Below are positions 25,811-36,851 of a DNA stretch of 64,000 bases, piece after piece (the stretch's first letter is position 1; each line of letters begins with the position of its first letter). The notes under the pieces were generated by a model. That model saw only the letters and a list, made by a program, of their open reading frames with translations, searched no databases and was not told the DNA's origin. Origin of the DNA: Phytobacter palmae (lineage in GTDB: Bacteria; Pseudomonadota; Gammaproteobacteria; Enterobacterales; Enterobacteriaceae); contig FONB01000001.1 of NCBI GenBank assembly GCA_900112785.1, positions 248,001 through 312,000 on the forward strand, given 5' to 3'. The translations under genes were made by a program, and so were the position numbers.

Positions 25811-25889
25811 AGAGGGTTACATTCTCCAGCATCGAAGCCTCGGTATTCACCAGGAAAGTATTTATCCAGTGAATATTAACACGCTGCAT
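25809..25889 (-). CDS. candidate leader peptide (toiL-like) upstream of yjhX
   Basis: A 26-codon ORF ([15 protein letters not shown]...NVTL, TGA at 25809-25811) ends 113 bp before yjhX, with its stop codon inside the leader hairpin. E. coli topAI is regulated by a similarly placed ORF, toiL, whose translation senses ribosome-targeting antibiotics. I cannot compare sequences, the ribosome-binding site is weak, and a nested start giving MLENVTL is possible. Position and structure are the evidence. Confidence 0.4.
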   Translation of the reverse strand: MQRVNIHWINTFLVNTEASMLENVTL

Positions 25890-26098
25890 ACGCAGGGAAA
25901 TATTTCCGCTTAAGGAGTGTGATCTGTGTGGGTACTCTGCGAGGGGCTTTTTTTCACACTGTGCGTGCGGCGACGTTATCGGCAATAAGGTTATCGCGAA
26001 GGCACGCATTGCTTATGTATGTTCATTTTATAAGACAATACTTAAGACAGAAGCATATGGCCTTACACAGCACGTCGGCGGACTGAAGGAGTATGCGA

Positions 26099-26299
26099 AT
26101 GAAAAGACAAGACCTGAACGCAGTGAAAAATTTTGATTTTCTGGCACGTAGCTTTGCCCGTATGTATGCCATGGGGCAGCCAGTTGATATTGATGCCGTT
26201 ACCGGCAATATGACCGAAGAGCAGAAACAGTGGTTCCAGGAACATTACAACCACTATTGCAAACAGGCGCAGCGCGCCAGAGTGAAAGAACTGCAATAG
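26099..26299 (+). CDS. glgS: GlgS/ScoR surface composition regulator
   Basis: A 66-residue protein matching E. coli GlgS in [21 protein letters not shown] and [13 protein letters not shown]. GlgS is a small helical protein first linked to glycogen synthesis and later shown to repress motility and affect biofilm and surface structures. AAGGAG seven bases before the ATG at 26099 decides the start; an ATG at 26093 is too close to it. The gene is monocistronic with a strong terminator. In E. coli it is RpoS- and CRP-dependent; I see no clear site here. Confidence 0.9.
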   Translation: MKRQDLNAVKNFDFLARSFARMYAMGQPVDIDAVTGNMTEEQKQWFQEHYNHYCKQAQRARVKELQ

Positions 26300-26309
26300 G
26301 GGTAACCAC

Positions 26310-26337
26310 AACGGGCCTTGCGGCCCGTTGCGTTTTC
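26310..26337 (+). terminator. rho-independent terminator of glgS
   Basis: AACGGGCC-TTGC-GGCCCGTT followed by GCGTTTTC, ten bases after the glgS stop. Confidence 0.85.
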
Positions 26338-26416
26338 TGGCTTCGGGGTTTCTTGCGGGGTATTCCCACTTCTTCTCTTTGCCTGTGACATCTCTTTGAA
26401 AGCAGATACCGTGATT

Positions 26417-26989
26417 TCAGGAGAGATCGTGTAAGGGCTTATCGAGCGGCGGCGTGAGCAACAGATCGCTGAATTTCACCGCTAATCCTTGTCGTTCCGG
26501 GGTGCAGCACATCACTCCGACCTTCACGTTTCCGGCGGGAAAATGGCACAAACGCAGTAACGGCCAGCTCAGGCCATCCGCCGAATATTGCAGACGCAGG
26601 GCATCATCTTTACGCGTCAGACGCAGCCAGAATTCACGCGGGTTTCCCGGAAAAACGCCGGTGGCCCAGTCGGAATAGTCCAGTGTCAGCACGCTGCCGA
26701 TAGCGGGGGCGCCGTCGTTGAACTCAATGCCCGCCTTCAGCCAGTGGCGGTTATCGGTCATCAACATAATGCCCGCCTGGTCATAAAGGGTGGTGAACTC
26801 CGCACAGATTTTTACCTGAAAGGTGAAATCCTCAGAAACCTCTTTGGCCAACAGATGACCGGAGAAGCGTTCGAAACCGTACCAGGTTTTGTGCCAGAAA
26901 TCGGTATGTTCATCGGTGACGACCGACAGAAGACCCTCTTCACAGTGCCATTGGGCCGGTTCATTAACCCACTTAAACTCCTCGAACAT
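26417..26989 (-). CDS. DUF1349 (concanavalin-like) protein
   Basis: A 190-residue cytoplasmic protein of the DUF1349 family: WVNEPAQWHCEEGLLSVVTDEHTDFW near the start, DQAGIMLMTDNRHWLKAGIE and the C-terminal GVMCCTPERQGLAVKFSD. The fold is a concanavalin-like beta sandwich, often linked to sugars, but the substrate is unknown. It is 24 bp upstream of the zinc-ribbon gene on the strand (the latter transcribed first), so the two may be cotranscribed. It lacks a signal peptide. Confidence 0.8.
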   Translation of the reverse strand: MFEEFKWVNEPAQWHCEEGLLSVVTDEHTDFWHKTWYGFERFSGHLLAKEVSEDFTFQVKICAEFTTLYDQAGIMLMTDNRHWLKAGIEFNDGAPAIGSVLTLDYSDWATGVFPGNPREFWLRLTRKDDALRLQYSADGLSWPLLRLCHFPAGNVKVGVMCCTPERQGLAVKFSDLLLTPPLDKPLHDLS

Positions 26990-27013
26990 GACGCTTCTCC
27001 TTTATTTTTCGCG

Positions 27014-27271
27014 TTAGACCGGTTCCTGTGCTTTGTGTGCCCAGGCTGGCATGGCCGTCAGGTAGCGCACCGCGCGCTTGTGTGACTCTTCCGGCCCGAC
27101 GTGTTGCCAGGAATCAAGATAGCCCGCAAGTCCGGCTACCGCCTCCTCCCAGGATTTAAGATTACCTTCGCTGTCGGTGCAATATTTGCAGTATTTGTCG
27201 CTCGGCCCGCGGGCATCAGGGGCGGAAAGCGGCATCCCGCAGGAATGGCAGCATGGTTCATGGTGGGACAT
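27014..27271 (-). CDS. small zinc-ribbon protein
   Basis: An 85-residue protein beginning MSHHEPCCHSCGMPLSAP. It has paired cysteines (CHSC and CKYC, 19 residues apart) that form a four-cysteine zinc ribbon, and a C-terminal helical part (YLDSWQHVGPEESHKRAVRYL). AAGGAG six bases before the ATG fixes the start at 27271. Annotated elsewhere as 'putative zinc ribbon'; the function is unknown. Confidence 0.75.
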   Translation of the reverse strand: MSHHEPCCHSCGMPLSAPDARGPSDKYCKYCTDSEGNLKSWEEAVAGLAGYLDSWQHVGPEESHKRAVRYLTAMPAWAHKAQEPV

Positions 27272-27482
27272 AAGACACTCCTTGTTTAGTGAGATGAGCA
27301 ATAAATGTACATTTTTTTGCCAGGACAGATGTACCACACGATCATATAACCACAAGTTAAAAGTGGTTTTTTGTCACACTACACGTGATCCTGCTCACGT
27401 CTAACCCTTGACGCCCGACAAAGTAAAACGTGCCAATCCCTCGCATAATCACGGCCGCTTCTCATTCCACAGGTGTGACCCC

Positions 27483-28604
27483 ATGGCTTACCAACTAAAC
27501 CTTAACTGGCCTGAATTTTTAGAGAAATACTGGCAGAAAAAGCCGGTTGTATTGAAAAACGCGTTTGCGAACTTTATTGATCCGATCACGCCAGATGAGC
27601 TGGCCGGCCTGGCGATGGAAGTGGAAGTCGACAGCCGCCTTGTCAGCCATTTCAATGGTGAATGGCAGGCCAGCAACGGCCCGTTCGAACATTTCGATGG
27701 CCTGGGGGAAACGGGCTGGTCGCTGCTGGCGCAGGCAGTCAATCACTGGCACGCGCCGTCTGCCGAGTTGGTTAAACCGTTTCGCGCGATCCCGGAGTGG
27801 CGCTTTGATGATCTGATGATCTCCTTCTCCGTACCGGGCGGTGGCGTGGGCCCACATATCGACTGGTACGATGTTTTCATTATTCAGGGGATGGGAAGCC
27901 GTCGCTGGCGCGTAGGGGATAAATTACCGCTCAAAGAGTTCTGCCCCCATCCGGCGCTGCTTCACGTTGAGCCGTTTGAGCCGATTATTGATGAAGACCT
28001 GGCACCGGGCGATATTCTCTATATTCCGCCGGGATTCCCGCACGACGGTATTACCCACGAGACCGCGTTTAACTACTCCATCGGTTTCCGTGGGCCAAAC
28101 GGTCGCGATCTGATCAGCAGCTTTGCCGATTACGTGGTTGATAAGGATCTGGGCGGCGATCACTACACCGATCCGGATTTAACCTGCCGTGAAAACCCGG
28201 GCCGGATAGAAGATTATGAACTGGAACGTCTGCGCGGCATGATGATCGAGATGATCAACCAGCCGGAGGATTTCAGACAGTGGTTTGGCCGTTTTATTAC
28301 TACGCCGCGTCATGAACTGGATATCGCCCCGGCAGAGCCGCCGTATGAGCCGCAGGAAGTGCTGGAAGCGTTGCAGGATGGTCAGGTGCTGACGCGTCTG
28401 GGCGGGCTGCGTGTGCTACACGTTAGCGATTGTTTCTTCGTAAATAGCGAGCGTTTTGACACCGTTGCGCCAAAAGCCGCAGAAGCGCTGTGTCGCCATC
28501 TGCTGATTGGTAAAGAGGAACTGGGCGAGGCGCTGAATAACCCGACCTTTATTGCTGAGCTGACCGGGCTGGTGAATCAGGGCTACTGGTACTTTGACGA
28601 GTAA
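27483..28604 (+). CDS. roxA: 50S ribosomal protein L16 arginine 3-hydroxylase RoxA (YcfD)
   Basis: A 373-residue JmjC-fold, 2-oxoglutarate/Fe(II) oxygenase of exactly the E. coli RoxA length. The iron triad is H125/D127 (GVGPHIDWYD) and H187 (GFPHDG). It hydroxylates Arg81 of ribosomal protein L16. The C-terminal half (about 210-373) is the dimerisation and winged-helix part (LTRLGGLRVLHVSD). The start at 27483 matches the family N-terminus MAYQLNLNWPEF; a longer reading to 27408 is not needed. In E. coli the gene lies near phoPQ, so its position here reflects local rearrangement. Confidence 0.93.
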   Translation: MAYQLNLNWPEFLEKYWQKKPVVLKNAFANFIDPITPDELAGLAMEVEVDSRLVSHFNGEWQASNGPFEHFDGLGETGWSLLAQAVNHWHAPSAELVKPFRAIPEWRFDDLMISFSVPGGGVGPHIDWYDVFIIQGMGSRRWRVGDKLPLKEFCPHPALLHVEPFEPIIDEDLAPGDILYIPPGFPHDGITHETAFNYSIGFRGPNGRDLISSFADYVVDKDLGGDHYTDPDLTCRENPGRIEDYELERLRGMMIEMINQPEDFRQWFGRFITTPRHELDIAPAEPPYEPQEVLEALQDGQVLTRLGGLRVLHVSDCFFVNSERFDTVAPKAAEALCRHLLIGKEELGEALNNPTFIAELTGLVNQGYWYFDE

Positions 28605-28620
28605 CAGCGATCCCAGGGGG

Positions 28621-28732
28621 GCGGCGTAAACGCCTTACCCGGTGGGCTACGCTCCGGTAGCCCTGGCAAGCACAGCGCCACCGGGTAGTGGCCCGGATTC
28701 GGTCTCTACCCCTCTACTGATGAGAGGGGTAG
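28621..28732. repeat. REP-like palindromes and hairpin between roxA and mtr
   Basis: 28621-28696 carries REP-type sequence (GCGTAAACGCCTTACCCGG and an inverted GCGCCACCGGGTAG). A further perfect stem, CTACCCCTCT-ACTGATG-AGAGGGGTAG, occupies 28706-28732. It lies between convergent genes and probably serves as a bidirectional transcription boundary. Confidence 0.6.
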
Positions 28733-28744
28733 GGTGAGGGCAAA

Positions 28745-29989
28745 CTAGCGGTACACCGGCAACAGATGAAAGCTGGAAAGGACGTGAATAATGGCGTTGC
28801 CCGCGCCGAAACAGAGGATCAGGATAATCATCGCCTTGCCGCCCCACACGCGATAATGCGGGCTGCCGAAGCGTTTACGCGATGCGCTGGCCAGCAGTGC
28901 TGGCACAATTGCCGCCCAGACGGTCGCCGCTAATCCGGCAAAGCCAATCGCATAGATAAACCCGTTCGGCCACAGCACGCCCCCAACGATCGGTGGCAGG
29001 AAGGTCACCAGCGCGGTCTTAAAACGCCCCTGCGGAGTGTCGTCAAACTTAAACAGATCCGCCAGATAGTCGAACAGCCCCAGCGTCACACCGAGAAACG
29101 AGCTGGCGACGGCAAAGTTTGAGAATACCGTCAGCAGCAAATCCAGGCCGCGACTGTTCAGTACACCGCTCAATGCCTGTACCAGCACATCGATATTGCC
29201 GCCTTTCCCGGCGATATCAATAAACGCCGGGCGCGGAATATTACCCATCGTACCAACCAGCCAGAAAACATAGAGGATCAGCGCCATCAGCGTGCCGAGC
29301 AGCAGGCAGCGGCGAATGGTCAGTGGGTCTTTGCCATAGTATTTCATCAGGCTGGGTACGTTGCCGTGATAGCCAAACGAGGCGAGACAGAACGGCAGGG
29401 TCATGACGAGGTAGGGCAGGTAGCTGGGATTTACTTCGGCTGTGTTAAACAGTACCGCAGGCTGCACATGCCAGATTAACCCACCGAAACTCATAAAAAA
29501 GGTGAGGATCTTGGCGCCAAGCACAATGGTGGTCATGCGGCTGACGGCCCGGGTGCTCAGCCAGACAATAAAAGCCACGACCAGCGCGAATAACACCCCA
29601 CCCAGCCGAGCCGGGAAGGCGATATTCATTTGCGAAAAGGTATGGTGAATAACGGAGCCACTGGCAGAAATATAAGCGTACGTCAGAATATATAAAACAA
29701 ACGCGACGGTAAGGCCGTTAATAATATTCCAGCGATTGCCGAGAAGGTCTTTGGTAATCGTGTCGAAGCTGGCACCAATATGATAATTCAGGTTGGCTTC
29801 AAGAATCATTAATCCTGAATGCAACATACAAAACCAGGTGAAAATTAATGCGAGTAGTGACCAAAAAAACCATGAGCCAGACATGACAACGGGTAAAGAA
29901 AACATGCCTGCGCCAATAATAGTGCCACCAATAATCATTGCGCCGCCAACGAGCGATGGCGCTTTATTTGTTACCGATAGAGTAGCCAT
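28745..29989 (-). CDS. mtr: tryptophan permease, Mtr type, in the tna operon
   Basis: A 414-residue transporter of the hydroxy/aromatic amino acid permease family with eleven hydrophobic segments. It resembles E. coli Mtr far more than Tna[43 protein letters not shown] and [18 protein letters not shown] are shared. It imports tryptophan by proton symport. The gene follows tnaA by about 110 bp on the same strand, in the place of tnaB, so it probably supplies tryptophan to tryptophanase. The start at 29989 follows GGAAA. Confidence 0.88.
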   Translation of the reverse strand: MATLSVTNKAPSLVGGAMIIGGTIIGAGMFSLPVVMSGSWFFWSLLALIFTWFCMLHSGLMILEANLNYHIGASFDTITKDLLGNRWNIINGLTVAFVLYILTYAYISASGSVIHHTFSQMNIAFPARLGGVLFALVVAFIVWLSTRAVSRMTTIVLGAKILTFFMSFGGLIWHVQPAVLFNTAEVNPSYLPYLVMTLPFCLASFGYHGNVPSLMKYYGKDPLTIRRCLLLGTLMALILYVFWLVGTMGNIPRPAFIDIAGKGGNIDVLVQALSGVLNSRGLDLLLTVFSNFAVASSFLGVTLGLFDYLADLFKFDDTPQGRFKTALVTFLPPIVGGVLWPNGFIYAIGFAGLAATVWAAIVPALLASASRKRFGSPHYRVWGGKAMIILILCFGAGNAIIHVLSSFHLLPVYR

Positions 29990-30065
29990 AGTACGTTTCC
30001 ATAGACGTCATATTTCGCATCGCCCGAATGGGCGACGTGTATTTTTTCAGGCGTAACATCGGAAA

Positions 30066-30088
30066 GACGCGCCCGTTGCAGGCGCGTC
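30066..30088 (-). terminator. intercistronic hairpin between tnaA and the permease gene
   Basis: GACGCGCC-loop-GGCGCGTC, a perfect 8-bp stem followed on the minus strand by TTTCC. It is a weak or partial terminator, or an mRNA processing/stability element. A second small stem (CGCCC-GAAT-GGGCG) lies nearby. Confidence 0.45.
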
Positions 30089-30098
30089 CGGGTGAGTT

Positions 30099-31523
<1,425 letters not shown>

Positions 31524-31612
31524 CTATTTCCGGCGGATTTTTACGCGCACAGAAATACCTGCTAAACGTCGTGTTTAGTTAAATTATTTTTTAGATGAGA
31601 GGCAGCGGAGAA

Positions 31613-31708
31613 TTAACGAGGGAAGTCGTTGGTAATGCGTGGATCGAGATTGTACCAGGCGTTCAGACCGCCCTGAGCAATGAGGCGGTAACTCAATCGG
31701 TATTTCAT
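31613..31708 (-). CDS. tnaC: tryptophanase operon leader peptide TnaC
   Basis: A 31-codon ORF starting at 31708, with AGAGGA upstream, ends 125 bp before tnaA. Its C-terminal part WYNLDPRITNDFPR keeps the spacing essential for tryptophan-induced ribosome stalling in E. coli TnaC: Trp, Asp at +4 and Pro at +12. One arginine separates the proline from a UAA stop. The N-terminal half differs entirely from E. coli TnaC. Stalling would shield downstream rho entry and permit tnaA transcription. Confidence 0.85.
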   Translation of the reverse strand: MKYRLSYRLIAQGGLNAWYNLDPRITNDFPR

Positions 31709-31765
31709 TACAGCGTCCTCTGACGTTACGGGAGTATTAAAAATAGATAAATATAAAAAAATATC

Positions 31766-31781
31766 CGCGATTAAACTCACA
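31766..31781. promoter_or_regulatory. candidate CRP site of the tna promoter
   Basis: On the minus strand TGTGA-N6-TCGCG matches one half of the CRP consensus fully and the other partly. It is 58 bp upstream of tnaC, and tna operons are catabolite-controlled. Confidence 0.4.
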
Positions 31782-31979
31782 AATAGTTTATTGAGAGGAC
31801 TATTCACTGTGAAATATGATGCCAGACACATTTTGCGTTCACTTTTTTAATCGCAATAACCGTGTGGATTTAAGGGAATTGCGGCCATTATCCTCATCCT
31901 TTGAGAATCGCAGCAAAGGCTGTACCCTATGTCGCGCAGAAACGGCGCACTGAACGCGCGGGCTTTTCAAAGGTAACGA

Positions 31980-33605
31980 ATGAAATTCAAAGCAGACCAG
32001 ACCAGCCAGAAACTCCGGGGTGGTTACTATACGCCGCAAAACTTAGCCGATTATGTGACCCGGTGGGTGTTGAGTACACACCCGACCAGCGTGCTGGAAC
32101 CGAGCTGCGGCGATGGCGCATTTATCCAGGCTATTCATAACAACAATGGCGATAAAGCGGTCAACCTGGAATGCTTTGAGCTTTTTGATATCGAGGCGCA
32201 AAAGGCTGTGCAGCGCTGCGAGACACTGGGTTTTTCTAACGCGACGGTGACCGAAGGCGATTACCTGGTATGGGCCAATAAGCAACTGGCTGAAAACCAT
32301 ACGCTTTATGATGGTGTGGTGGGCAACCCGCCGTTTATCCGCTACCAGTTCCTCGAAAATGAATTTCAGGTACAGGCGGAGCTGGTGTTTAAACAGCTCA
32401 GGCAGAAATTCACCAAACATACCAATGCCTGGGTGCCTTTTTTGCTCTCCTCGCTGGCGCTGCTTAAAGAGGGCGGGCGTCTTGGCATGGTGATCCCAGC
32501 GGAAATTATTCATGTGATGCATGCGCAGTCGCTGCGCAGTTACGCGGGGCAGGTGTGTTCAAAAATCGTGATTATCGACCCGAAAGAGATCTGGTTTGAA
32601 GACACGCTCCAGGGCGCGGTGATTATCCTGGCCGAGAAGAAAACCGATCCACAGCAGGAAACCGAGGGTGTGGGGATCGTCAGCGTTAACGGCTTTGATT
32701 TCCTCGCCGAAGACCCGAACGCGCTCTTTGCTCGGACCCCGGGGATCAACGGAGAAACCGTCGCCGGGAAATGGACTAAAGCGGTGCTGGAACGTGATGA
32801 ACTGGCGTTGATTCAGTCGCTTATCAATCATAGCTCGGTACATCAGTTTAATGACATTGCTACCGTGGACGTGGGGATTGTCACCGGGGCGAATGAGTTT
32901 TTTCTGGTGGATAATCAGACAGTTGAACAGTATCAACTGGCCGATTATGCCCATCCGATGTTTGGTCGCAGCCAGCACTGTCCGGGGATTTTGTACGATG
33001 CAAACCAGCATGCGGAGAACCAGCGTGATGGCCTGCCGACCAACTTCCTGTATATCGCCGATGACTTCGATGACCTGCCGCTAAAAGTGAAGGAGTACAT
33101 CCTGTTCGGTCAGTCGCAGGAGTTGCACACGCGCTATAAATGCCGTATCCGCAAGCCGTGGTACAAAGTCCCTTCGGTATACAGCACCAGTATCGGCATG
33201 CTGAAACGCTGCCATGAAGCGCCGCGCTTAATCCTCAATCAGGCGGAAGCTTACACCACCGATACCGCTTATCGCGTGCGTTCAACATTTACCAGTAGCG
33301 AAAATCTGGTGTGCAGCTTTTTAAATCCGCTAACGGCCATCACCGCTGAGCTGGAAGGGCGCTATTACGGTGGCGGCGTGCTGGAACTGGTGCCGTCAGA
33401 GATTGAACAGCTGTATATCCCGGTTATTGAGGGGATGGAACACGATCTGGCAGGCATTAACCAGCAGGTGAAAGCCGGAGAGATTGCCGCTGTGATCCGC
33501 AGCCAGGGCGAGAAGATCCTGGCAGCCCTGGGCTTTAGTAAAAGCGATAACGATAAGCTGATGGCGATCTGGGAAAAGCTAAAGGATCGCCGTTTACGGA
33601 AATAA
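31980..33605 (+). CDS. N6-adenine DNA methyltransferase (Eco57I/TaqI-like)
   Basis: A 541-residue class I methyltransferase. SAM motif I is [12 protein letters not shown] (about residue 41) and the catalytic motif IV is NPPF (about 115). The later part (about 270-540) resembles a TaqI-type target-recognition and C-terminal domain. It should methylate adenine N6 in DNA. AAAGG precedes the ATG at 31980. It is convergent with the type IIG enzyme at 33690, with 84 bp of REP sequence between them. The two may form one restriction island: this enzyme as an extra modification subunit or a second specificity. It lies just upstream of tnaC on the opposite strand. Confidence 0.8.
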   Translation: MKFKADQTSQKLRGGYYTPQNLADYVTRWVLSTHPTSVLEPSCGDGAFIQAIHNNNGDKAVNLECFELFDIEAQKAVQRCETLGFSNATVTEGDYLVWANKQLAENHTLYDGVVGNPPFIRYQFLENEFQVQAELVFKQLRQKFTKHTNAWVPFLLSSLALLKEGGRLGMVIPAEIIHVMHAQSLRSYAGQVCSKIVIIDPKEIWFEDTLQGAVIILAEKKTDPQQETEGVGIVSVNGFDFLAEDPNALFARTPGINGETVAGKWTKAVLERDELALIQSLINHSSVHQFNDIATVDVGIVTGANEFFLVDNQTVEQYQLADYAHPMFGRSQHCPGILYDANQHAENQRDGLPTNFLYIADDFDDLPLKVKEYILFGQSQELHTRYKCRIRKPWYKVPSVYSTSIGMLKRCHEAPRLILNQAEAYTTDTAYRVRSTFTSSENLVCSFLNPLTAITAELEGRYYGGGVLELVPSEIEQLYIPVIEGMEHDLAGINQQVKAGEIAAVIRSQGEKILAALGFSKSDNDKLMAIWEKLKDRRLRK

Positions 33606-33610
33606 CTCTT

Positions 33611-33681
33611 CCCCGGTGGCGCTTCGCTAACCGGGGCTACAGGAGGGTTGCCCGGATAAGGTGTTTGCGCCCTCCTCCGGG
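33611..33681. repeat. REP-like palindromes between convergent methylase and type IIG genes
   Basis: Two REP-type units (CCCCGGTGGCGCTTCGC... and GCCCGGATAAGGTG...TTTGCGCC) fill the gap between the convergent stops. Confidence 0.6.
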
Positions 33682-33689
33682 AAAACCAC

Positions 33690-36686
33690 TCACAACCCTT
33701 TATACAACGCCTCTATCGACGGAATTTTCTCGTCCAGCTCACCCAAATCAAACAGTGCCGTAATCAACGTATCCATTCGTGCCAAAAGGGTATTGAACTG
33801 GCGCTGATAGACGATTTTTTCCCGTGTGGATGCCTGTGCAATCTGTGCGTACAAGTGGTTGAGTTGCATCTGCAGGGTAGCGATATCGTCGTGGCGTGCC
33901 GCGTCTTCGCTATCGGCGAAGCGGATAGTCGGAATCGGCATACGCGTCTGGATTTTAGTGCCCCTTGCGATAAAGCCGCCGCGAAATATCTCCCCATAAA
34001 TCGACGCGAACCACTCCAGATGACGGGAAGTTAACAGCGCCTGAATATAGTAAATAGAGTAGGGGCATTCGTCGGGAACGTTAATAATGCTGTAGCCCGC
34101 CGTGCCGCCGGAAGAGACAAACGTCCGGTGGTTATCAATCGCGTATTTGTAGCCATTCGAGAGCACACCGACGATGATTTTTTGCGGCACATCGCAATTC
34201 TCCAGCGCCTGACTACGCCCATAGCGATACCACTCATGCGGTGTTGTCGGGTCCGGTTTTATCGACCGTTTGCCATTATCAAGATGCGGTTTGACCACCT
34301 GCAGAAAGGCGAATGTCCGCGGATAGTGGACACGTAAATCATCGTACTCAATAAACTGAATGCGGCCAGCCACCTTGTGATAGGGGTAAATAACGAAGGC
34401 GTTCGGCTCAACATCTTTATAGCTGTAGAAGTTATCCTGGCCTGACCGCGGCGTTTCAAAATAGGGGCGCGTTAAGGCCTCTTCAACTGAATATTCCACG
34501 CCGTTGTAAACGAACCAGACATAGCCATTTTCCGTTTTCAGGCTTTTGTGTACGTAATATTCATTGGCGCTGGTTTGAATACCATTGGCAATGGCTCCTT
34601 TACCCAGAATTTCCCCCAGTTCGGCGGATTTGCTGAACATTCGCTGCAAAATGTCGTTCGTTTCTTTCTCCAGCACCCAGGTGTCGGCGTCCAGTTTATC
34701 GGGCGAATGCAGGCTTAACAGCGACGATTTATCTTCACGGGTCAGCCATTTTTTAAAGTCTTTCACTTCATAAAAGGCGAACTGATTCTGCGGCGATTTT
34801 TGCAGGCACAACAGGCAGGTATAGGTGGTTTTATTGAGAAAGACCTGATGCGCGCCAAACGAAATCAGTTTGCTCAGGTAGCGGTTATCCGCCAGTAGCT
34901 TTCGCAGATTTTTACCCGCGCCAATTTTGGTGAATTTGGAGGGGAGAATATAGCCCAGATAGCCGCCCTCTTTTAGCAACTGCATCGAACGCTCGACAAA
35001 CAGAAAGTATTTATCGAACTGTTTGTAAGCCGACTGGTATTTCTTTTTGTAGACAGGCAATTCAGCCGGGGTGAATTGCTTCATATGCTCCGTTGCCATA
35101 TACGGCGGGTTGCCGACAATCACATCGAAACTATTTTCATCAATATGCAGCGGGTTCACGCTGTAGCTATCCGCTGCGGCAACCCCGTCATTTGTGTCTA
35201 TCAGGCTATTGCCAAAAATGATGTTATGCTGAATTTTCGGCAGGATCGGTTTTTCATCGCCAATCGTCTCTTTCGTTTCGCCTTCCAGCAGTTTGAGCAA
35301 CAGGCCGAACGCACAGGCTTTTACCGCGTTGTAATCTTTGTCGATACCGTAAATGCAGCGGCTGAGCAGCTCTTTTTTCACCGACAATTTCAGTTTAAAA
35401 CTGTGCGCAGAAAGCTGCTGAAGCTTCGTGCGATCGTGTCTGATGTAATAATCGACCAGCGTGTCCTGTAAATACTGAAAGACCTCAAGAAGAAAGGCGC
35501 CCGAGCCGCAGGCGATATCGGCAAATTTAGCATTCAGGATCTGCTCATCGCTTTTGCCCCGGCAAAATTCGTTTACCGTGTTGCGGATAATCTCCTTAAT
35601 GATGTGTACCGGCGTGGTCACCACATCGCGGTCAAGATGTTCCTCTTTCGGGCGAATTTCCGGGATGCCATTGGGGCCAATTTTGATTTTTTCGCTCAGG
35701 AAAATTTCGTAAATACTGCCGAGAATATCGGAAGAGAAGACCGCAAATGAGTAAGTGCTCTGCGGGAAATAGAGCTGATTGATGATCTCCCGGATCGCGG
35801 AATTATCATTACCGATCAGTTCCTCAATATGTTCGAGGGCGAACAGGCCGGAGTCATATTTCCGATCTGAGGCCTGCAGTGTCTCTATCAGCGCCTGGTA
35901 ATCGTGTCTCTGCGCTAAAGACCAGAGCGTCTCATAGGCCTCTAAATCCCGATCTTCGCAGACGCGCAAAAAGACAATGCAGTTGATGTAGTTCTGCGTC
36001 AGATCGTTGAGTTCTTCTTCATTCAGATCGGGTTTCAGGGAAAGAAACTCACTGGCGAGCAATAGACGCCAGTGAGTAATTTGTCTGAGGAACAGATCGT
36101 CGACACTAAAGCGCTGGATCTTACTTTCAATCGCGGACCATTCGTTATCAAATTGCCCGGAATAGACACTATCGCGGCCAATCAGCGCCATAATTTCGTC
36201 GAAATGTTCCATCAGTTCACTGTAGTGATACAGCTTGATACGAGAATGGCTGGTCTGGTCGTCCTGTTCTACCGGGTTTGAACAGTCATAGATGGCGGTA
36301 TATTCGAAATTGGTTAGCACCGAGATTTTTAATTTACCGGTAAAGCCGTAACGCCGTACCTGTTTAGCCGGTTCCGGGTCGAGGGTAATATCCACGCTCG
36401 GCTTTTTGGCTTCGACAAAGAATTTGCGCTCGGAGAAGAGACGGAAGGTGTAATCCGGTTTCTTCGCGTTTTCCCCCACTCGTGCTTTTAACCCCTCCTC
36501 GACCAGCACTTCACGCTCGTTGGTCGGTTTGCCCTGGGCATTAATAATGTCCCAGCCCAGAAGGGTAAACAGCGGATCGAGAAAATCTATTCTTAGCTGC
36601 GTTTCGTTATATTTCCTGGAGTGGTAATAGGCCAAATCATTCTGGTATTTCGCCACCAGTTGCTCAAGCTGCTCAATTTTTGTCAT
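33690..36686 (-). CDS. type IIG restriction enzyme/N6-adenine methyltransferase
   Basis: A 998-residue Eco57I-like fusion. The N-terminal nuclease region (about 1-150) has a PD-(D/E)xK pattern: PDYTFRLF...FFVEAKKP, with E and K as likely catalytic residues. The methylase core follows: motif I ADIACGSGAFLLEVF (about 388) and motif IV NPPYMATEHM (about 525). A TaqI-like specificity domain occupies about 700-960, with a C-terminal helical tail. Such single polypeptides cut at a fixed distance from the site and methylate one strand, often with a partner methylase, which the convergent gene could provide. GC is slightly lower than in the flanking operons, in line with transfer. The site cannot be deduced. 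Confidence 0.83.
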   Translation of the reverse strand: MTKIEQLEQLVAKYQNDLAYYHSRKYNETQLRIDFLDPLFTLLGWDIINAQGKPTNEREVLVEEGLKARVGENAKKPDYTFRLFSERKFFVEAKKPSVDITLDPEPAKQVRRYGFTGKLKISVLTNFEYTAIYDCSNPVEQDDQTSHSRIKLYHYSELMEHFDEIMALIGRDSVYSGQFDNEWSAIESKIQRFSVDDLFLRQITHWRLLLASEFLSLKPDLNEEELNDLTQNYINCIVFLRVCEDRDLEAYETLWSLAQRHDYQALIETLQASDRKYDSGLFALEHIEELIGNDNSAIREIINQLYFPQSTYSFAVFSSDILGSIYEIFLSEKIKIGPNGIPEIRPKEEHLDRDVVTTPVHIIKEIIRNTVNEFCRGKSDEQILNAKFADIACGSGAFLLEVFQYLQDTLVDYYIRHDRTKLQQLSAHSFKLKLSVKKELLSRCIYGIDKDYNAVKACAFGLLLKLLEGETKETIGDEKPILPKIQHNIIFGNSLIDTNDGVAAADSYSVNPLHIDENSFDVIVGNPPYMATEHMKQFTPAELPVYKKKYQSAYKQFDKYFLFVERSMQLLKEGGYLGYILPSKFTKIGAGKNLRKLLADNRYLSKLISFGAHQVFLNKTTYTCLLCLQKSPQNQFAFYEVKDFKKWLTREDKSSLLSLHSPDKLDADTWVLEKETNDILQRMFSKSAELGEILGKGAIANGIQTSANEYYVHKSLKTENGYVWFVYNGVEYSVEEALTRPYFETPRSGQDNFYSYKDVEPNAFVIYPYHKVAGRIQFIEYDDLRVHYPRTFAFLQVVKPHLDNGKRSIKPDPTTPHEWYRYGRSQALENCDVPQKIIVGVLSNGYKYAIDNHRTFVSSGGTAGYSIINVPDECPYSIYYIQALLTSRHLEWFASIYGEIFRGGFIARGTKIQTRMPIPTIRFADSEDAARHDDIATLQMQLNHLYAQIAQASTREKIVYQRQFNTLLARMDTLITALFDLGELDEKIPSIEALYKGL

Positions 36687-36806
36687 CTGATTTCCCGATC
36701 CTGACGTGCGGTATTTTCCCTGTGGGCGTTACGCTAAGCGGATCATGATAGGCAATACGCGCGACGATGTCTTTCCCTGGAAACCGGTGTGTGGCAGGCG
36801 TCAGGC

Positions 36807-36831
36807 AAAAAAAGCCCCGCAAGCGCGGGGC
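36807..36831 (-). terminator. rho-independent terminator of the TonB receptor gene
   Basis: On the minus strand GCCCCGC-GCTT-GCGGGGC is followed by TTTTTTT. It lies 20 bp past the receptor stop. Confidence 0.92.
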
Positions 36832-36851
36832 AACATACACTAACACTAAGC

